From positions 2,356,001-2,420,000 of the forward strand of contig OX044360.1 of the NCBI GenBank assembly GCA_943846745.1: a DNA stretch of 64,000 nt, given 5' to 3'. Source of the stretch: Opacimonas sp002292215. Lineage in GTDB: Bacteria; Pseudomonadota; Gammaproteobacteria; Enterobacterales; Alteromonadaceae. Made by a program: the position numbers and the translations under genes. Each line of letters begins with the position of its first letter. The first letter of the stretch is position 1. Below the pieces are notes generated by a model that was given only the letters and a program-made list of their open reading frames with translations, was not told the DNA's origin and did no database searches. Positions 15,410-24,948 of the stretch are shown piece by piece.

Positions 15410-18247
15410 TCATTTATTTCGCGGATTATTAATCACAACACGCACCGCATCAAGATATAATGTTGCTTCTTTAATGCGTTTTAATGCTTGGTTTAATGTA
15501 GCTTGCATCTGCTCTATTTCTACATCACTGATACTCGGATTCACTTTTTGTAATTGTTGCAACCGAATGATCTCATCGCCTAATTGACGATTAACAAAAT
15601 CTATGGCCGCTTTTTTAACCGGTTTAACACGCTTAGCTGCCAATTCATCCGCTTTTGTCAGAACGAGTTTAATCGGCTGAGCTAGAGCTGGTACGAGTTT
15701 TTGTCCCATTTTACGATCCACTTTGGTCATCGCAACAGATACATTTTTCATGCTGTTGCCTTGACTATCAATTTGAATCAATACTGGCGTTTGCGTCAAA
15801 TACGGATTGTTTCCCGACGTATTATCTGAATTGGCTTGTAAGATATACAAGCATTCAACAAAAAATGCACCAGCGGGCAGGGCGCTATTATTCATGAAAC
15901 CTAGTGATGCTTTACCATTCACTTCGCTCGTGATGATATCTATAGCATCATGCACAAAAGGATGATCCCAGCTAATAAAACTAAGTTCTTCTCGTGCCGT
16001 CGCGATGTCGCGTCGATAGGTAATGCTCAAGCCATCTTCAGGTAAGCTTGACAGAGTATGAGCGAGTTGATCGGTAGGCTGTAAAATAAAGCTATGAGCG
16101 TCATTTACAATATACGCTATCCCCAAAGCATCACAGATCAGTTGCATAAAGCGTTCGACCGATTGCACTTGTTCAGGATCATTTAATGCCTCAAGCAATG
16201 GCTCAACAGTGCCTTTACCGCTAGCACTGAGCTCAAGTAACTTATCACGACCTTGCTGACGCTCAAGATTATATTGCGCAGCCAAATCGGTGATCTTCTC
16301 GATGAGACCCTCAGGCTCTTGTTCTGCAGTGATATAGGTATCAATATCGTCTGCTAATGTGTCAAATACTTTGGCACCGATAGCACAGGTTTCATTAAAG
16401 CTATTTAGACCTTGATGATAGATGTTAAACAATCTTTCATGGGCTGAGCCAGTAAAATAGGGCACATGGATATTGACGACCTGTGATTGGCCAATCCTGT
16501 CCAAGCGACCAATACGTTGTTCGAGTAAATCAGGATGCAGGGGCAAATCAAACAAAATCAAATGCTGTGCAAATTGGAAGTTACGACCTTCTGAACCAAT
16601 TTCACTACACAATAATAAGGGAGTATTACTATCTGGATCGGCAAAATAATGCGCTGCACGATCACGTTCAATAATACTCATTTTTTCATGAAATACAGGT
16701 AAATGACGACCCGTTTGTTGCTTAATGAATTCAGCTAGTTGTAGCACTGTTACTTGAGAGCGACAGATTAATAGCGTTTTTGAGTCAGTATTATCAAGAT
16801 AATCTAACAGCCACTGGACTCGCGGATCTTCTTCTAACCAACTAATAACTAACGCCGGTAATTCATGACGAAAACACAGTTGTTCAGTAGGGCAATCAAC
16901 ATCATCCCATTCTTCTGGGAAGACAAAAGGAACAGGGTGCAATACACGTTCATTTAATCCTTGAATCGAATGGCGTGTGTTACGGAAAAACATGCGTCCA
17001 GTGCCATGGCGATCAATCAAGTCATTAATAATGTCTTGGTGTGACATCGTCGCAAATTCAATGCTATCCATATCAGGGTAAATAGTCAGGATCTGCTGTT
17101 GTAACGGTGCGCTTATGACTGCATCTTGACCGGTAATATCACCGACTAACGCTAAAGACTGAGCTTCGACTAGTAGTGCATCCGTTAAGGTAGCAAGTTC
17201 AGTGTAATGGCTTTGTTCGGTTTCATAAGTCTCAAAATCAGCAAAGCGTGCAGGGTCAAGTAAACGTAATCGTGCAAAATGACTCTCATGCCCTAACTGA
17301 TCAGGTGTGGCCGTTAACAACAACACTCCAGGGGTAGTTTGTGTGAGTTGTTCAACAATTTCATATTCGGTAGAAACGGCCGTTTGTGACCATTGTAAAT
17401 GGTGCGCTTCATCGACCACGATGAGATCCCAAGACGACTGCACAGCCCAATCATTGATAGTGGGATGCGCAACCAAGGTATCGATGCTAATTAACACGAT
17501 TTGCTCTGCGTCAAAAGGGTTCATGCCATCTTCTAATAACGCGTTCACGCGTGGGGCATCAAAGACAGCACATTGCATATTCACACGGCGATGCATTTCG
17601 ACCAGCCATTGGTGAATCAAACTTTCAGGAACAATTATAAGCATCCGCGAAGCACGACCACTGAGACGTTGCTTTTGCATGATCATGGCTGCTTCAATGG
17701 TTTTGCCTAGTCCAACTTCATCCGCCAGTAATACGCGAGGTGCAAATCGATTACCTACTTGATTCGCGATATGAATTTGGTGTTCAATGAGATTGACTCG
17801 CGCGCCAGCAAGGCCTAATAACGGTGATTGTTGATGAGCAAAACGAGCATTAAACGCATGTAAACGCGCATCAAACCAGTTATATTTGTCTAATTGAAGG
17901 GTAAACAATCGGTCTTCAGGCTGATTGATTTGAGTATGGTGCGAAAGCTGAGTTTCGGTTAAGACTTGATGATCTGAACCATCTTGGTAATCAACTAAAT
18001 ACTGTATTAAACCGTTCGTATCTAAGGTGTCAATGACACAAAATTCACGTGCGTTGACATCCAGACCAGCGTCACCCTTCTCTAGTAATAAGCGTATTAA
18101 AGGGGAACTATCGACAGAGTAAAGTTTGTCTTCTTGGGTAATCGGGAAATAAATCGTAATTTGGCGTAGTTGTACATCCGCAACTATACCTAATCCAAGC
18201 TCGGGTTGCTGAGAGCTCAGCCAGCGTTGACCAATTGCAAAATTCAT
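15410..18247 (-). CDS. rapA: RNA polymerase-associated SWI2/SNF2 ATPase RapA
   Basis: Binds RNA polymerase and recycles it from stalled or post-termination complexes using ATP. The N-terminal Tudor-like domains (GQRWLSSQQPELGLGIV) are followed by helicase motifs LLADEVGLGKTIEA, VVDEAHHLQW, LLLTATPDQLG and, in the second lobe, EGRNFQFAQHLILFDLP and QRIGRLDRIGQ. The 945 residues compare with 968 in E. coli. It is divergent from the PIN-PhoH gene across about 230 bp of AT-rich DNA in which I see no confident promoter, and it leads into rluA. Confidence 0.96.
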   Translation of the reverse strand: MNFAIGQRWLSSQQPELGLGIVADVQLRQITIYFPITQEDKLYSVDSSPLIRLLLEKGDAGLDVNAREFCVIDTLDTNGLIQYLVDYQDGSDHQVLTETQLSHHTQINQPEDRLFTLQLDKYNWFDARLHAFNARFAHQQSPLLGLAGARVNLIEHQIHIANQVGNRFAPRVLLADEVGLGKTIEAAMIMQKQRLSGRASRMLIIVPESLIHQWLVEMHRRVNMQCAVFDAPRVNALLEDGMNPFDAEQIVLISIDTLVAHPTINDWAVQSSWDLIVVDEAHHLQWSQTAVSTEYEIVEQLTQTTPGVLLLTATPDQLGHESHFARLRLLDPARFADFETYETEQSHYTELATLTDALLVEAQSLALVGDITGQDAVISAPLQQQILTIYPDMDSIEFATMSHQDIINDLIDRHGTGRMFFRNTRHSIQGLNERVLHPVPFVFPEEWDDVDCPTEQLCFRHELPALVISWLEEDPRVQWLLDYLDNTDSKTLLICRSQVTVLQLAEFIKQQTGRHLPVFHEKMSIIERDRAAHYFADPDSNTPLLLCSEIGSEGRNFQFAQHLILFDLPLHPDLLEQRIGRLDRIGQSQVVNIHVPYFTGSAHERLFNIYHQGLNSFNETCAIGAKVFDTLADDIDTYITAEQEPEGLIEKITDLAAQYNLERQQGRDKLLELSASGKGTVEPLLEALNDPEQVQSVERFMQLICDALGIAYIVNDAHSFILQPTDQLAHTLSSLPEDGLSITYRRDIATAREELSFISWDHPFVHDAIDIITSEVNGKASLGFMNNSALPAGAFFVECLYILQANSDNTSGNNPYLTQTPVLIQIDSQGNSMKNVSVAMTKVDRKMGQKLVPALAQPIKLVLTKADELAAKRVKPVKKAAIDFVNRQLGDEIIRLQQLQKVNPSISDVEIEQMQATLNQALKRIKEATLYLDAVRVVINNPRNK

Positions 18248-18480
18248 AGAGTAATAAAATCATTTAAGTAGTAGATAAAAAACAACCTAATTATCGCATG
18301 ATTAGCACGCTAGTTGTGACAAAAATACCGAATTTATATAAATTACATATCTATCAACGCCTATAAATAGGGCTACTGCACAAATTATATTGGATTTGCT
18401 AAAAAAAACAGCAAGTCGCAATTTTTTCTAGTACTGTTAAGTAGAGTAGTCAGAAAATGTCACCATTAAAGGAGTTATGG

Positions 18481-19875
18481 ATGCCAATTCATTCTAGTTC
18501 GACCAAAATATATGTATTAGATACCAACATACTGTTGCACGAACCGCTCGCCTTTTTATCCTTTCAAGAACATGATGTTGTCATTCCGATGACAGTATTA
18601 GAAGAATTAGATTACATTAAAGACAGCAAAAAAGACGTTGCCCGTGATGCACGTGTGTCTATTCGTGCAATGGAGAATATCCTCAAAGACGCCTCGCCTG
18701 AGGAAATGACCCATGGTGTCAGTCTTGCTGGCACTGTCGGCGGTGAACATGGGCCCAGTGGACGCTTATCAATTTATACTGATTTGCTGATGGCGCAAGA
18801 GTTACAAGTATTTACGAGTAATGAAAACGACAATCGCATCATCAATGTAGGGCTAGATCTTCAGCAATCTCATCCAGATACGACGGTTGTACTGGTCACT
18901 AAAGACATCAATATGCGTCTCAAAGCGAAAGGTGCAGGGATGCGCAAAGTAGAAGATTACCGAACGGATCAGTTAATTGATGATATTAAATACCTGTGTA
19001 AAGGATACGTGATATTCCCTGGTGATTTTTGGTCACAAGTCACTGATGTACAAAGTCGCCAAGAGGGACGAGATACCATTCATAGCATACCCAAGAGTGT
19101 GCTACCGGATGCCTATATTAATGAATTTATTATTGATGAGACCAACACATTTGCAGGGTTAATTGAAGGAATTGACCAAGAGGTAATTGAAGTACTAGAC
19201 CTTGGTGTAGAGCGGTTGATGTCACGTCAAGCTTGGGGCATTCAACCCAAAAATATCGGGCAAGCAATGGCTTTGCATACTTTGCTCGACCCGCATATTG
19301 ATTTGGTCATTATGACTGGACCTGCTGGGAGTGGTAAGACACTGTTAGCATTAGCTGCGGCATTAGAAATGGTCGTTGAAAAAAACATGTATGATAAGAT
19401 TATTGTGACGCGCTCTACACCTGAAATTGCCGAGTCGATCGGCTTTTTGCCGGGTACGGAAGAAGAAAAAATGGCACCATGGTTAGCTGCGATAACCGAT
19501 TCATTAGAAGTACTGCATAAACATGATGAAAATACCTCAGGCTCGATGTCCTATATTATGGAAAAGGCCAATATTCAGTTTAAATCAGTCAACTTTATGC
19601 GTGGTCGAAGTATTCAAAACGCGATTGTTATTTTGGACGAATCACAAAATTTAACAGCTTCTCAGCTCAAAACGATTATTACTCGATGTGGCGAAGGCAC
19701 GAAACTCATTTGTGGCGGTAATTTAGCGCAAATTGATAGTAACTATCTGTCTGCGGTGACCTCAGGTTTAACCTATATCGTTGAAAAGTTCAAACACTTT
19801 GAGGGCAGTTCAACGATCACTTTAGAGGGGGTGGTAAGAAGTCGTCTTGCAGAGTTTGCCGAAAACACGCTGTAG
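18481..19875 (+). CDS. PIN-domain PhoH-family ATPase
   Basis: Two-domain protein: an N-terminal PIN nuclease domain (YVLDTNILLHEP with the first catalytic Asp, EELDYIK, and a later TKDINMRLKA) and a C-terminal PhoH ATPase with Walker A TGPAGSGKTLLALA and Walker B VILDESQN. This is the PhoH2 architecture, shown in mycobacteria and elsewhere to have sequence-specific RNA unwinding and cleavage activity. I use ATG 18481, 6 bp after AAAGGAG at 18468-18474, in preference to the ATG at 18457, giving 464 residues. It is convergent with the Mpo1-like gene. Its cellular role in gammaproteobacteria is not settled. Confidence 0.92.
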   Translation: MPIHSSSTKIYVLDTNILLHEPLAFLSFQEHDVVIPMTVLEELDYIKDSKKDVARDARVSIRAMENILKDASPEEMTHGVSLAGTVGGEHGPSGRLSIYTDLLMAQELQVFTSNENDNRIINVGLDLQQSHPDTTVVLVTKDINMRLKAKGAGMRKVEDYRTDQLIDDIKYLCKGYVIFPGDFWSQVTDVQSRQEGRDTIHSIPKSVLPDAYINEFIIDETNTFAGLIEGIDQEVIEVLDLGVERLMSRQAWGIQPKNIGQAMALHTLLDPHIDLVIMTGPAGSGKTLLALAAALEMVVEKNMYDKIIVTRSTPEIAESIGFLPGTEEEKMAPWLAAITDSLEVLHKHDENTSGSMSYIMEKANIQFKSVNFMRGRSIQNAIVILDESQNLTASQLKTIITRCGEGTKLICGGNLAQIDSNYLSAVTSGLTYIVEKFKHFEGSSTITLEGVVRSRLAEFAENTL

Positions 19876-19902
19876 CTATTAGCGCGGTGGATGAGTAATG
19901 GT

Positions 19903-20211
19903 TTATTTAAATAACGACAACTTACCTGTCCAGATATCCTTATACATCACCCAATCACCCAAAAAGCTAAACCAAGGGTAGGTAAACGTTGCGGGTCTGT
20001 TTTTTTCAAAGAAAAAGTGCCCAACCCAAGCAAAGCCATAACCTGCAAGTGGCACATACAATAAGGTCCACCATAATTGTGTGAAAACAGTAAAAATGAT
20101 TATGCCAAGGACTAAACTCGTTCCGATAAAATGCATTAACCGGCACTGTCGGTTTTTATGCTCTTGTAAGTAATATGGATAAAATTCTCGAAAAGAACGA
20201 TAGGTTTGCAT
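19903..20211 (-). CDS. Mpo1-like (DUF962) membrane protein
   Basis: A 102-residue membrane protein with two hydrophobic segments (GTSLVLGIIIFTVFTQLWW and LLYVPLAGYGFAWVGHF). The family pattern is clear: FYPYYLQEHKNRQCRLMHFIG, then GYGFAWVGHFFFEKNRPATF and FLGDWVMY. The yeast relative Mpo1 is an iron-dependent dioxygenase for 2-hydroxy fatty acids, and the conserved His and Glu seen here would serve as metal ligands. That activity has not been established for bacterial members, so the function is inferred. It is convergent with the PhoH gene, with only 27 bp between them and no terminator visible. Confidence 0.88.
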   Translation of the reverse strand: MQTYRSFREFYPYYLQEHKNRQCRLMHFIGTSLVLGIIIFTVFTQLWWTLLYVPLAGYGFAWVGHFFFEKNRPATFTYPWFSFLGDWVMYKDIWTGKLSLFK

Positions 20212-20349
20212 ACTGTTTGACTCATCTATACTTGATTAGGCTATAATACGCTCAAGCATAAAAAAGGGCAATATTGTTACAATAGACTTGTTTTATAAGC
20301 ATATTCCCCCATTATTTAACCATTACAGACACAACAAGATGATTCAAAT

Positions 20350-21204
20350 ATGAACGCACCTATTGCACCTACCGCGATTACCTTAGAAAATTTCCAGCAA
20401 ATATTATTAGAAGATTCTAAACATACTTTTATTTTAGTGCAGTTTTGGGTGCCTGAAAGTGAAGCTTGTACACAAGTAACACAGATGTTATCTCGGTTAA
20501 CCCCAAGATATGCCAATGTCATGCAATACACTCAAGTCAATTGTAACGAGCAACAACAAATTGCTTCACAGTTTGGGATCAAAAGCCTGCCTACCGTCAT
20601 GTTAGTCAAAGACGGTCAGCCGGTGGATGGTTTTGCCGGCATGGTCGATGAAGCTCAAATTGAGGCATTATTGGCAAAGCATTTACCGCAACCGGAAGAT
20701 GAGTTATTGATCCAAGCACAAGAAAAACTCAATGCTGGCGATGTTCAAGGTGCACTACCGCTAGCACAACAAGCGTATGCGATTAGTCCAGACAATATCG
20801 ATTGCCAGTATATGCTTGCTGATTGTCAAATCGATGTGGGTCACATTGTGGCAGCAAAAGCCTTATTAGAAAATATCGGTTTGGTTGATCAAGACAACCG
20901 TTATGCAGTATTACAAGGCAAAATTGAATTAGCGCAACAAGCCGCCGAGTCGCCTGAGCTGAAAGCTCTGCAAGCACAGTATGCTGCCAACCCAGAAGAT
21001 AAAGACGTTAAAATCGAGCTAGCCGTTGCATTACATGCAGCTCATCAAACTGAAGAAGCGTTAGGTTTGCTTTATAGTATTGTACAAATTGATTTAAATT
21101 TCGGCGATGCGAAAAAGTATTTACTCGAAATGATCAACGCACTGCCTGATGGCGAACCATTAAAATCTAGTTATAGAAGAAAGGTTTATAGTCTCTTATA
21201 TTAG
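20350..21204 (+). CDS. cnoX: Chaperedoxin CnoX (thioredoxin-TPR protein, YbbN)
   Basis: Cytoplasmic holdase that protects proteins under oxidative or bleach stress and hands clients to GroEL and DnaK. The first 110 residues are a thioredoxin fold, but the active site is SEACTQ: one Cys only, like the SxxC site of E. coli CnoX, so it should not act as a disulfide reductase. The rest is a TPR array (EKLNAGDVQGALPLAQQAY, DCQYMLADCQIDVGH) ending in a MINALPDGEPLKSSYRRKVYS motif common to the family. The 284 residues match. It lies immediately upstream of purA, with a strong hairpin between. Confidence 0.92.
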   Translation: MNAPIAPTAITLENFQQILLEDSKHTFILVQFWVPESEACTQVTQMLSRLTPRYANVMQYTQVNCNEQQQIASQFGIKSLPTVMLVKDGQPVDGFAGMVDEAQIEALLAKHLPQPEDELLIQAQEKLNAGDVQGALPLAQQAYAISPDNIDCQYMLADCQIDVGHIVAAKALLENIGLVDQDNRYAVLQGKIELAQQAAESPELKALQAQYAANPEDKDVKIELAVALHAAHQTEEALGLLYSIVQIDLNFGDAKKYLLEMINALPDGEPLKSSYRRKVYSLLY

Positions 21205-21238
21205 TCTTAGACCAATTAATCATTAAAAATAAGATCAA

Positions 21239-21287
21239 AGGCGTGAAATATTAGTCATTTATTGCTAATATTCACGCCTATTTTTTT
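21239..21287 (+). terminator. Strong hairpin with T-tract between cnoX and purA
   Basis: AGGCGTGAAATATTAG pairs with CTAATATTCACGCCT (one bulged A) around a 10-base loop and is followed by ATTTTTTT. It has all the marks of an intrinsic terminator for cnoX, but ends only 15 bp before the purA ATG, leaving no room for a complete purA promoter after it. Confidence 0.85.
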
Positions 21288-21302
21288 AAGCAAGTATATA
21301 TA

Positions 21303-22601
21303 ATGGCAAAGAACGTAGTCGTACTCGGCACACAATGGGGTGACGAGGGTAAAGGTAAAATCGTTGATTTATTAACTGAACGTGCAACGTATGTTGTTCG
21401 ATATCAAGGTGGACACAACGCTGGACATACATTGGTAATTGATGGCGAAAAGACGGTTTTACACTTAATTCCTTCTGGCGTCTTACGTGACAATGTCACT
21501 TGTGTCATTGGTAATGGTGTTGTATTAAGTCCTGACGCGTTGATGACCGAGATGGCGATGCTTGAAGCTCGCGGTGTTCCGGTTAAAGACCGATTAGTGA
21601 TTTCAGAAGCCTGTCCATTAATCTTGCCTTATCACATTGCTTTAGACCAAGCGCGTGAAATTGCACGTGGTAATAAAGCTATCGGCACTACTGGCCGAGG
21701 AATCGGTCCTGCATATGAAGATAAAGTATCTCGTCGCGGTCTGCGCGTTGGTGATTTATTTAATGCAGAAGATTTTGCTGAAAAACTCAAAGAAATATTG
21801 GCTTATCACAACTTCATGCTAACTGAATATTACAAAGTCGATCCAGTTGATTTTGATACAGTTTATGATGATGCAATGGAAGTGGCTAAAATTCTTAAGC
21901 CGATGATTGTCGATGTGACTGACTTACTTGATCAAGCACGCATCGCGGGCAAAGAAATCATGTTTGAAGGTGCGCAAGGTACATTACTTGATATCGATCA
22001 TGGTACTTACCCTTATGTGACGTCTTCCAATACCACTGTTGGTGGCGTAGCTACCGGAGCTGGTTTTGGTCCATTACACCTTGATTATGTACTCGGTATT
22101 GTTAAAGCCTACACGACACGTGTTGGTTCTGGCCCTTTCCCAACTGAACTAGATTGTGAAGTCGGGCAACACTTAGGTGTTAAAGGCCATGAATTTGGTG
22201 CAACGACAGGTCGTAAACGTCGTACTGGTTGGTTTGATGCGGTAGTAATGAAACGTGCGGTACAAATCAATTCAATTACGGGTTTATGTTTAACTAAATT
22301 AGACGTGTTAGATGGCTTAGAAACCTTGTCTATTTGTACTGGCTACAAAGATGCAGCAGGTAATATCTCTTCAGTGCCACCGATGGCTGCAGACGGCTAT
22401 GAGTTAATTACGCCAGTCTATGAAGAAATGCCAGGTTGGACTGAAACGACTTACGGTGTGCAGTCTTATGATGCATTACCACAGGCTGCGAAAAACTACG
22501 TCAGCCGTATACAAGAGTTAACCGGTGTTCCAATTGATATTATATCAACGGGTCCAGACCGTAACGAAACGATTGTATTACGCGACCCGTACGACGCATA
22601 G
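21303..22601 (+). CDS. purA: Adenylosuccinate synthetase
   Basis: GTP-dependent enzyme joining IMP and aspartate, the first committed step to AMP. Motifs: VVLGTQWGDEGKGKIVDLL (P-loop GDEGKGK), YQGGHNAGHT with catalytic His, GTTGRGIGPAYEDK, EGAQGTLLDIDHGTYPYVTSS and TGRKRRTGWFD. The 432 residues equal the E. coli length. No clear Shine-Dalgarno is visible and the leader is dominated by the preceding hairpin. It is followed by its own terminator. Confidence 0.98.
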   Translation: MAKNVVVLGTQWGDEGKGKIVDLLTERATYVVRYQGGHNAGHTLVIDGEKTVLHLIPSGVLRDNVTCVIGNGVVLSPDALMTEMAMLEARGVPVKDRLVISEACPLILPYHIALDQAREIARGNKAIGTTGRGIGPAYEDKVSRRGLRVGDLFNAEDFAEKLKEILAYHNFMLTEYYKVDPVDFDTVYDDAMEVAKILKPMIVDVTDLLDQARIAGKEIMFEGAQGTLLDIDHGTYPYVTSSNTTVGGVATGAGFGPLHLDYVLGIVKAYTTRVGSGPFPTELDCEVGQHLGVKGHEFGATTGRKRRTGWFDAVVMKRAVQINSITGLCLTKLDVLDGLETLSICTGYKDAAGNISSVPPMAADGYELITPVYEEMPGWTETTYGVQSYDALPQAAKNYVSRIQELTGVPIDIISTGPDRNETIVLRDPYDA

Positions 22602-22672
22602 TCATGGTTTAGGATTAACGAGTTTAGTCCTACTGTTCAAGTATTATTTGTTCAAATTAGAATATTTAGTTT

Positions 22673-22700
22673 AAGGTGTGCTTTTTAGCGCACCTTTTTT
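22673..22700 (+). terminator. Intrinsic terminator after purA
   Basis: AAGGTG(T)GC, a short TTTTTA loop and GCGCACCTTTTTT form a compact stem with a six-T tail, about 70 bp after the purA stop. Confidence 0.75.
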
Positions 22701-22723
22701 GTATCAGAAAATAAGGAAATATT

Positions 22724-23146
22724 ATGAGTTCATTACGTCCGTTCCACCTTGCCTTTCCAGTAACTGATTTAGCCCTTGCCACCACCTTTTATGGTGATTT
22801 ATTAGGATGTGAAAAAGGGCGTGAATCTGACCAGTGGATCGATTGGAATTTTTTTGGACATCAAGTCGTCACGCACCTTGTGGCGGCGATGCCATCAGCG
22901 CCAGTTAGTAATGCCGTTGATAATCATGCTGTGCCTGTGCCGCATTTTGGTGTGGTATTAACCTTAGAGGATTGGCAAGTGTTAGCGGATAAGCTAAGAG
23001 CACATAACGTTAAGTTTGTTATCGAGCCTTATACCCGCTTTAAAGGCGAAGTGGGCGAGCAAAGTACGTTATTTTTGCTCGACCCGTTTGGAAATGCCCT
23101 TGAATTTAAAGCGTTTGCTGACTTATCTTCTTTGTTTGCCAAATAA
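22724..23146 (+). CDS. VOC-superfamily (glyoxalase/dioxygenase-like) protein
   Basis: A 140-residue vicinal-oxygen-chelate fold protein. It starts PFHLAFPVTDLALATTFYGDLLGC, the usual first beta-alpha-beta unit, and has the matching second half ending LFLLDPFGNALEFKAF. Likely metal ligands are the His in PFHLAF, the His in PVPHFGV and the Glu in LEFK. AAGGAAA precedes the ATG. It stands alone between the purA terminator and the convergent ggt gene. The reaction cannot be told from sequence. Confidence 0.88.
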   Translation: MSSLRPFHLAFPVTDLALATTFYGDLLGCEKGRESDQWIDWNFFGHQVVTHLVAAMPSAPVSNAVDNHAVPVPHFGVVLTLEDWQVLADKLRAHNVKFVIEPYTRFKGEVGEQSTLFLLDPFGNALEFKAFADLSSLFAK

Positions 23147-23167
23147 GTCAACGCCTGCCGCAAAGAC

Positions 23168-24913
23168 TTAGCGTGTCATGAGCACCTGTGCTTTACCACG
23201 GCCATTGGTTTCAGAAGCAGCATCGACTCGTTTGCCATTGACACTAATGAGTTGCAAATCACCAAAGCGGCGCTCTTTGGTGTCATACCCCATAGTTTTT
23301 AAGGCATCCAAGGTCGCTTCAGGCATGCCTTTATGGTGGCGGATTTCATTGATTGGTAACAGTTGATGGTGAAAACGTGGCGTATCGACAGCTTCTTGTG
23401 CGCTCATACCAAATTCCAATATATGCAAGATGGACTGATACACGCTAGAGATAATCGTTGTCCCGCCTGGTGCACCGGTTACCACTCTGACCTCGCCATT
23501 TTCTAAAACAATAGTGGGTGTCATCGACGATAACATTCGCTTATACGGCTGGATCTCGTTCGCAACTCCGCCAACAGCGCCAAAGAAATTTGGCACGCCC
23601 GCTTTAACACTAAAATCATCCATCTCATTGTTTAATAAGAAACCGGCGCCAGCGACAACAACACCATTACCAAAACCAAGGTTGATGGTCGTAGTATTGG
23701 ATACCGCATTACCAAATTTATCGAGGATGGAATAATGGGTGGTTTGTTCGGATTCTTTTAACCCTGGACGGATTAACTCAGTTGTCGAGATACTATTGCG
23801 CTGCACGCCACTGGCACGTTTAGCAATATACTCAGGGTTGGTTAAGGCTTTTACGGGTACATGATAAAAATCCGGATCACCTAAGTATTCTGCTCGGTCT
23901 GCAAACACGCGTTTACCGATTTCAGCTAATAGATGCACGTATTCAGGAGAGTTATGCTTTAGGCGAGGGCTAGAGGTGCCATCTTCATTGATGATTCTAG
24001 GATTCAAACGTTCAAACATATTCAGCCACTGTGAAATTGCAATGCCGCCTGAGCTAGGTGGCGCAGCGCTCACTAGGGTGAAATTACGCCACGGAGTGAC
24101 TATGGGTTTACGCTGTTGGGCTGTATATTCGGCAAGATCTTGGGCACTAATGAGCCCTTTGTTTTGCTCCATATATTGCACTATTAAGTGTGCCGTTTTA
24201 CCTTGGTAAAAGCCTGCTGCGCCTTGATCTCTTATTCGTTCAAGCGTTGCGCCAAGCTCAGGTTGAACAAATACTTCGCCGGCTTTCACCGTGCCAAAGT
24301 ACTCTGCAAAATTCACATCTAACTTGCGCGTATCAATGCGCTCTAAATAACTGGCAACATTACGAGCTAATTTAGGATGCACAATAAATCCCTTATTGGC
24401 TAAATCAACCGCGGGTTGGACTAACTCTGCCCAAGGTAGTGAACCATGTAAATCGTGCGCTTTGGCCATACCTGCAACGGTACCAGGGGTACCTGATGCT
24501 AACACACCGTATAAGCTCTTAAGACGTTCGACTTCGCCTTTGGCATCCAAATACATGTCACGAAAAGCTGCTTTGGGTGCCGTTTCGCGATAATCAATAA
24601 AATCATTCCCTTGGTCTGTGTGGATCACCATAAATCCACCACCGCCAATATTCCCCGCTTCCGGCAGCGTTACTGCTAGGACAAATTGCACCGCGATAGC
24701 AGCATCAATCGCGTTACCACCGCGCTGTAAGATGTCCATAGCAACATCAGAGCTATAACTATCAGGTGTTGCTACTGCCATTGCTTGAGGCACAATCGGA
24801 GCTTGTTTGGTTGGGCTTGCTACTGCAGCATGTGCAGACACAACGATGGCACAACACAAAGTCATCGCGCTGACGCAAACTGTCAATGGTCGTAGTAGTG
24901 ATGTAGTCGTCAT
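23168..24913 (-). CDS. ggt: Gamma-glutamyltranspeptidase
   Basis: Periplasmic autoprocessing N-terminal-nucleophile hydrolase that cleaves gamma-glutamyl bonds, as in glutathione. After a signal peptide ending near AHA, the large subunit has GGNAIDAAIAVQFVLAV and AGNIGGGGFMVIH. The small subunit begins at the catalytic Thr of QTTHYSILDKFGNAVS, and later segments include FLLNNEMDDFS and MLSSMTPTIV. I chose the ATG at 24913, nine bases after AGGA, over the one at 24922 that abuts it; 581 residues. It lies 35 bp after the NhaC-type transporter on the same strand. Some GGTs accept D-gamma-glutamyl peptides, so a role with the nearby peptidoglycan genes is possible but unproven. Confidence 0.95.
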   Translation of the reverse strand: MTTTSLLRPLTVCVSAMTLCCAIVVSAHAAVASPTKQAPIVPQAMAVATPDSYSSDVAMDILQRGGNAIDAAIAVQFVLAVTLPEAGNIGGGGFMVIHTDQGNDFIDYRETAPKAAFRDMYLDAKGEVERLKSLYGVLASGTPGTVAGMAKAHDLHGSLPWAELVQPAVDLANKGFIVHPKLARNVASYLERIDTRKLDVNFAEYFGTVKAGEVFVQPELGATLERIRDQGAAGFYQGKTAHLIVQYMEQNKGLISAQDLAEYTAQQRKPIVTPWRNFTLVSAAPPSSGGIAISQWLNMFERLNPRIINEDGTSSPRLKHNSPEYVHLLAEIGKRVFADRAEYLGDPDFYHVPVKALTNPEYIAKRASGVQRNSISTTELIRPGLKESEQTTHYSILDKFGNAVSNTTTINLGFGNGVVVAGAGFLLNNEMDDFSVKAGVPNFFGAVGGVANEIQPYKRMLSSMTPTIVLENGEVRVVTGAPGGTTIISSVYQSILHILEFGMSAQEAVDTPRFHHQLLPINEIRHHKGMPEATLDALKTMGYDTKERRFGDLQLISVNGKRVDAASETNGRGKAQVLMTR

Positions 24914-24948
24914 AGTTAGCATTCCTAAAAATTATCAGTAAATTATGA

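Noticed and set aside
15357..15587. Plus-strand open frame opposite the rapA 3' end
   Set aside because: Lies antisense to rapA and has no coding character of its own.
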